Below are positions 60,921 to 64,000 of a stretch of DNA of 64,000 nt, piece after piece (positions within the stretch are counted from its first letter, which is position 1; every line of letters starts with the position of its first letter). The notes under the pieces are model-generated. The model had not been told where the DNA came from. It saw nothing but the letters and a program-made list of their open reading frames with translations, and ran no database searches. The DNA is taken from contig JASKMD010000001.1 of NCBI GenBank assembly GCA_030144725.1, forward strand, positions 153,501 through 217,500. Reading direction: 5' to 3'. A program made the position numbers and the translations under genes. The DNA comes from Haematococcus lacustris (taxonomy: Eukaryota; Chlorophyta; Chlorophyceae; Chlamydomonadales; Haematococcaceae).

Positions 60921-61455
60921 CCTGCTGGCAGACCCCTCTCACGGCCTCAGCACGTGGATCATCACCGACCCCACTGCCCCCCCCTCGCGAGGCATCAGCC
61001 CGCGGCTGCAAGCTCACGTGGCGGCCCTGGCTGAGCTCAAGCTGTTCCGTGCCGTGCCCCCGGCTAGCCAATCCTTCTTCTCGGTCTTGGCGGAGGCACT
61101 GTGGTACAACGCGCAAGTCCGCTTGAACCCGGCAGCAAGGGAGGCAGCAGTTGAGCAGGGTTGGACCCAAGTCCGCCACGTGAGGGAGGCCCTCCACAGC
61201 CCCCAGCTGGAGGGGGAGGCCCGGTGGGCTGTTGACCTGGTCGGGGCTTGCCTACCCGAGCCCTGGCAGGGCATGGTGGACCGCCTACAACCACCTCAGC
61301 CGGAGTGGGAGTGTTTGAGGGTTGGGCCAGGGGTGGGGTTTGTGTTGCGGCGCACCCCCATGCTCCAGCCCTCCCACTGGGTGGGCCCAAACGGCCACCT
61401 CTACCCCCTAGACCCCACAGGGCAAGCGGCCCTCGAGGCCTTCTGGGCGGAGGAG
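58161..61455 (+). mobile_element. LINE array unit 8 (3,295 bp)
   Basis: Like unit 7 as far as about 60,800, then more diverged (ALEAFWAEE, EQGWTQVRH), which suggests less homogenisation at the array end. Confidence 0.92.
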
Positions 61456-62215
61456 GGGGCGGCCTGGGAGCCAGCTGCGGTGGACCGGCTCAACAAGCCC
61501 AGCTATAGGCTGACCCCGGAGGAGCGAGCCACCCACCTCCGCCCTCTACCTGCCCAGCGTCACGTGGAGAAGGAGCAGGCTCAAGGGCAGGAGCAAGGAG
61601 GGGCCAGGGGGGTGGGCAGGGGAGGGGGGCGGGCAAGGGGGCGAGGCGGGGGTAGGGGGAGAGGGCGTGGAGGGGGGGGAGGGCGTAGGGGGACAGGGGG
61701 CGGAGCGATGGGCAGGCTGCTGAGCCAGTTGAGGAGGGGCCTGGCACCTGGCCTAAGGAGGAGTGGCTCTTGGGCCCTTGGGCTCACCGGCAGCTAGACC
61801 CTCATGTGTGGGGCATGAGCATCACCACTCTGCTGGACTTGTCTGTCAAGCATGCCAGGGTGCGCCTCCACCAGCTCCTGCGCGTCAGTGCCGACCCCTC
61901 CTGCCTACCAGGTGGGGGCCTGTGGCCTGCGCTGTGGGGCGTGCGCCCCTCCCGGGCAGCGGGAGATTCGGAGGTGACCACGGTGGCTGATGGGGCCCTG
62001 AGGGAGCTGGAGCACAAGTGGGAGGCCAGCGCGCAGCTGGTGGCAGGCCAGGGGGCAGCGGGGGAGCGGGAGGAGCGGCTCCACGAGGAGGTGCAGGGCA
62101 GCCAGCCGCCCCGCTGGCTGGACACATCTGCCAGGGCCTGCCCGCGGCCTTCGCGGGAGGGGAGGGCGGTTGAGCAGGCTGAGCGGCAGCTGCAGGCCCA
62201 CAAGCGGCGTGGTTG
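61456..62215 (+). mobile_element. LINE array unit 9 (partial, about 760 bp)
   Basis: More diverged than units 6-8. The C-terminal domain is readable in frames 60,718-61,797 and 61,770-62,216 (DPHVWGMSITTLLDLSVK, SQPPRWLDTSARA). Homology to the array stops at about 62,130, and the frame ends at 62,216. Confidence 0.85.
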
Positions 62216-62449
62216 AGGCCTCGTGGTGGGGGCCTCATGGTGGGGGCCTTGTGGGCCCACATCCTCGGCAACGCCCGAGGGGGGGCGGGTGCCTGTGAGG
62301 TTGCCGTACTTTTCCAGCACCCACTCCCATGCCGGGGCCACGGCGGGGCAGGTCAAGAAGGCGTGGGTGAGAGTCTCAAGGTGCCCCGGCGGGCATAGCC
62401 GGCAGGCGGAAGAGCCTGGGGCAGCCGCCCCCTTAAGGGTGTGGCCCAC
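62216..62449 (-). pseudogene. Inverted LINE fragment with zf-RVT motif
   Basis: The minus strand encodes SACRLCPPGHLETLTHAFL then TCPAVAPAWEWVLEKYG, the C-x2-C...H-x4-C zinc-binding segment found after the RT in many LINEs. It is in opposite orientation to the array and abuts its end. The open frame continues into the array on the antisense strand (to 61,802), which is a chance overlap. Confidence 0.75.
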
Positions 62450-62496
62450 CCCCCTGGCTCCTCCTTGACATCCAAGGGATGGTCACAGGGCCAGGT

Positions 62497-63030
62497 GGGC
62501 CCGCCCCAAGCAGGGCCTGGCCATGCGTGCCCAGCACTTCCTTCAGGCCCAGCGCCGAGCGCTGTGGACCTGCAACAGCGCAGGGAGAAGGCGGCGGCAG
62601 TGGCCAGGACACACCTTGTGCGGCAGCTGCTACGGTTTGAGCGAGAGGGGAAGGCTGAGGTGCCGGCAGCGCAGCACCTGGGAGAGGCCGCAACTCTAGC
62701 TGGGGTGGGGGCGAGGGAGCATGGGGCTCAGCAGTCCCTGCTCGCCAGCGCGGTTCTCGACCAGTACTATGGCGAACGCTCCTCCTTTTACTTCTGCTCT
62801 GACTCATCTCCTCTCTGCAGCTCTCAAGCTTTCCAGCAACACTACTTAGCCGCACAGCCCACCACTACGCATCAAAGCCGGTGGACACAGCTGCGCGCGC
62901 CACGCTGCTGGGCAGCCTCACCTCCCACCTCACCCCCACCCAGGCCCGGGCTGCCGAGGGCCTCGATAGCAACCCGAGTCGATGGGGGTATCGATTTGTG
63001 TGACTCCGAGGCATGTTCGAGTCGGCTCCC
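62497..63030 (+). repeat. Direct repeat, copy 1 (LINE-derived, 970-bp offset)
   Basis: Matches 63,467-64,000. Contains the EEP-RT linker of a diverged copy of the array LINE (RTHLVRQLLRFEREGK, SAVLDQYYGERSSFYF) with a short deletion in the next block, then loses homology at CTCGATAGCAACCCGAG. Confidence 0.88.
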
Positions 63031-63270
63031 ATATCGATTCGATGGGGCATCGATAGTTGCAGGACACTCATCGATGTTACATTGGCTTGTTCCCAATGCG
63101 CAAGACCTACGGGAATTCTGACCACCTGCGTCGATGCATCACCGCCCCGCAACACAACACCAACAATAACACCAACACTTAGGCCAACACAACACCACCA
63201 CCAACAGCAATACCAACAACAAGCCATGTCGCACAATAGGCATCAACTTTAACCGCTACCTCTACCCCCT
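63031..63270. other. CAACACCA-rich spacer
   Basis: A stretch of AACACCAACAA-type low-complexity sequence (63,150-63,230) between LINE fragments. No gene. Confidence 0.5.
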
Positions 63271-63466
63271 AGACCCACCTCTACCCCCTAGACCCCACAG
63301 GGCAAGCGGCCCTCGAGGCCTTCTGGGCGGAGGAGGGGGCGGCCTGGGAGCCAGCTGCGGTGGACCGGCTCAACAAGCCCAGCTATAGGCTGACCCCGGA
63401 GGAGCGAGCCACCCACCTCCGCCCTCTACCTGCCCAGCGTCACGTGGAGAAGGAGCAGGCTCAAGG
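63271..63466 (+). mobile_element. LINE C-terminal fragment
   Basis: Matches 61,400-61,590 of unit 8/9 (ALEAFWAEEGAAWEP, RLTPEERATHLRPLPAQ), including CACGTGGAGAAGGAGC, a variant specific to unit 9. It then jumps at TCAAGGGGCC into the repeated segment. Confidence 0.85.
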
Positions 63467-64000
63467 GGCCCGCCCCAAGCAGGGCCTGGCCATGCGTGCC
63501 CAGCACTTCCTTCAGGCCCAGCGCCGAGCGCTGTGGACCTGCAACAGCGAAGGGAGAAGGCGGCGGCAGTGGCCAGGACACACCTTGTGCGGCAGCTGCT
63601 ACGGTTTGAGCGAGAGGGGAAGGCTGAGGTGCCGGCAGCGCAGCACCTGGGAGAGGCCGCAACTCTAGCTGGGGTGGGGGCGAGGGAGCATGGGGCTCAG
63701 CAGTCCCTGCTCGCCAGCGCGGTTCTCGACCAGTACTATGGCGAACGCTCCTCCTTTTACTTCTGCTCTGACTCATCTCCTCTCTGCAGCTCTCAAGCTT
63801 TCCAGCAACACTACTTAGCCGCACAGCCCACCACTACGCATCAAAGCCGGTGGACACAGCTGCGCGCGCCACGCTGCTGGGCAGCCTCACCTCCCACCTC
63901 ACCCCCACCCAGGCCCGGGCTGCCGAGGGCCTCGATAGCAACCCGAGTCGATGGGGGTATCGATTTGTGTGACTCCGAGGCATGTTCGAGTCGGCTCCCA
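63467..64000 (+). repeat. Direct repeat, copy 2 (runs off the window)
   Basis: Same as 62,497-63,030 with about one difference (AACAGCGAAGGG versus AACAGCGCAGGG). Continues past the right edge. Confidence 0.88.

Noticed and set aside
35364..61747. Many 60-180-codon minus-strand and alternate-frame proteins repeated along the array
   Set aside because: Antisense or out-of-frame shadows of the GC-rich LINE units. They recur only because the units recur.

Overview
The window looks like repeat-dense nuclear DNA of a green alga, probably a chlorophyte related to Chlamydomonas, Volvox or Chlorella. The evidence is high GC, long CA and pentanucleotide arrays, an algal-style start context (acaATGGCG), GT-AG introns, and LINE, Ty3 and PIF/Harbinger families with algal-type C-terminal motifs. 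Nothing looks prokaryotic. Almost all recognisable coding sequence belongs to mobile elements. No ordinary housekeeping gene was found.

Left part (1-12,059, minus strand). I checked codon by codon that one frame stays open from about 8,795 down to the left edge. It lines up in frame with a second open stretch, 12,059-10,127. The two halves are separated by a 1,457-bp 5'-truncated LINE flanked by GTGT duplications. Together they form a giant polyprotein of at least about 3,500 codons. In order it has a hydrophobic N-terminus, about 12 copies of a 76-residue repeat, a long unassigned middle, a proline-rich stretch, a 2A ribosome-skipping motif (GDVEANPGP), two tandem Josephin-like cysteine-protease domains and an APE-type endonuclease (EEP). 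The reverse transcriptase expected next would lie beyond position 1. This is the most unusual system in the window.

Middle (12,060-28,830). This stretch is mostly satellites: pentamers (CCACA)n, (GGGCT)n and (GGGGT)n, a 31-bp G-quadruplex-type minisatellite, and several arrays of short imperfect palindromes with a CTGCACAG core. It also holds five large foldback elements, five near-identical 74-77-bp intron-like modules, and a 1.3-kb element present twice. One copy of that element carries a 2.3-kb PIF/Harbinger transposon with a Myb-like gene and a truncated transposase. The other copy is the empty site.

Ty3 region (28,835-35,042, minus strand). A decayed Ty3/gypsy element has a Gag frame, a zinc knuckle, a UAG before pol, RT and RNase H. 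An exact 1,740-bp tandem duplication fuses pol back to gag. An 822-bp insertion splits RT from RNase H. Integrase and LTRs were not found.

Right part (35,274-64,000, plus strand). Eight head-to-tail units of 3,294-3,295 bp (one shortened to 3,120 bp) plus a partial ninth make up a LINE array. Each unit encodes the LINE C-terminal domain followed directly by the next EEP-RT linker and RT. Units 1-5 share inactivating mutations. Units 6-8 are almost identical and nearly open. The array ends in an inverted LINE fragment and a 970-bp-offset direct repeat that runs off the window. The arrangement resembles the Zepp-type LINE clusters known at algal centromeres and telomeres.
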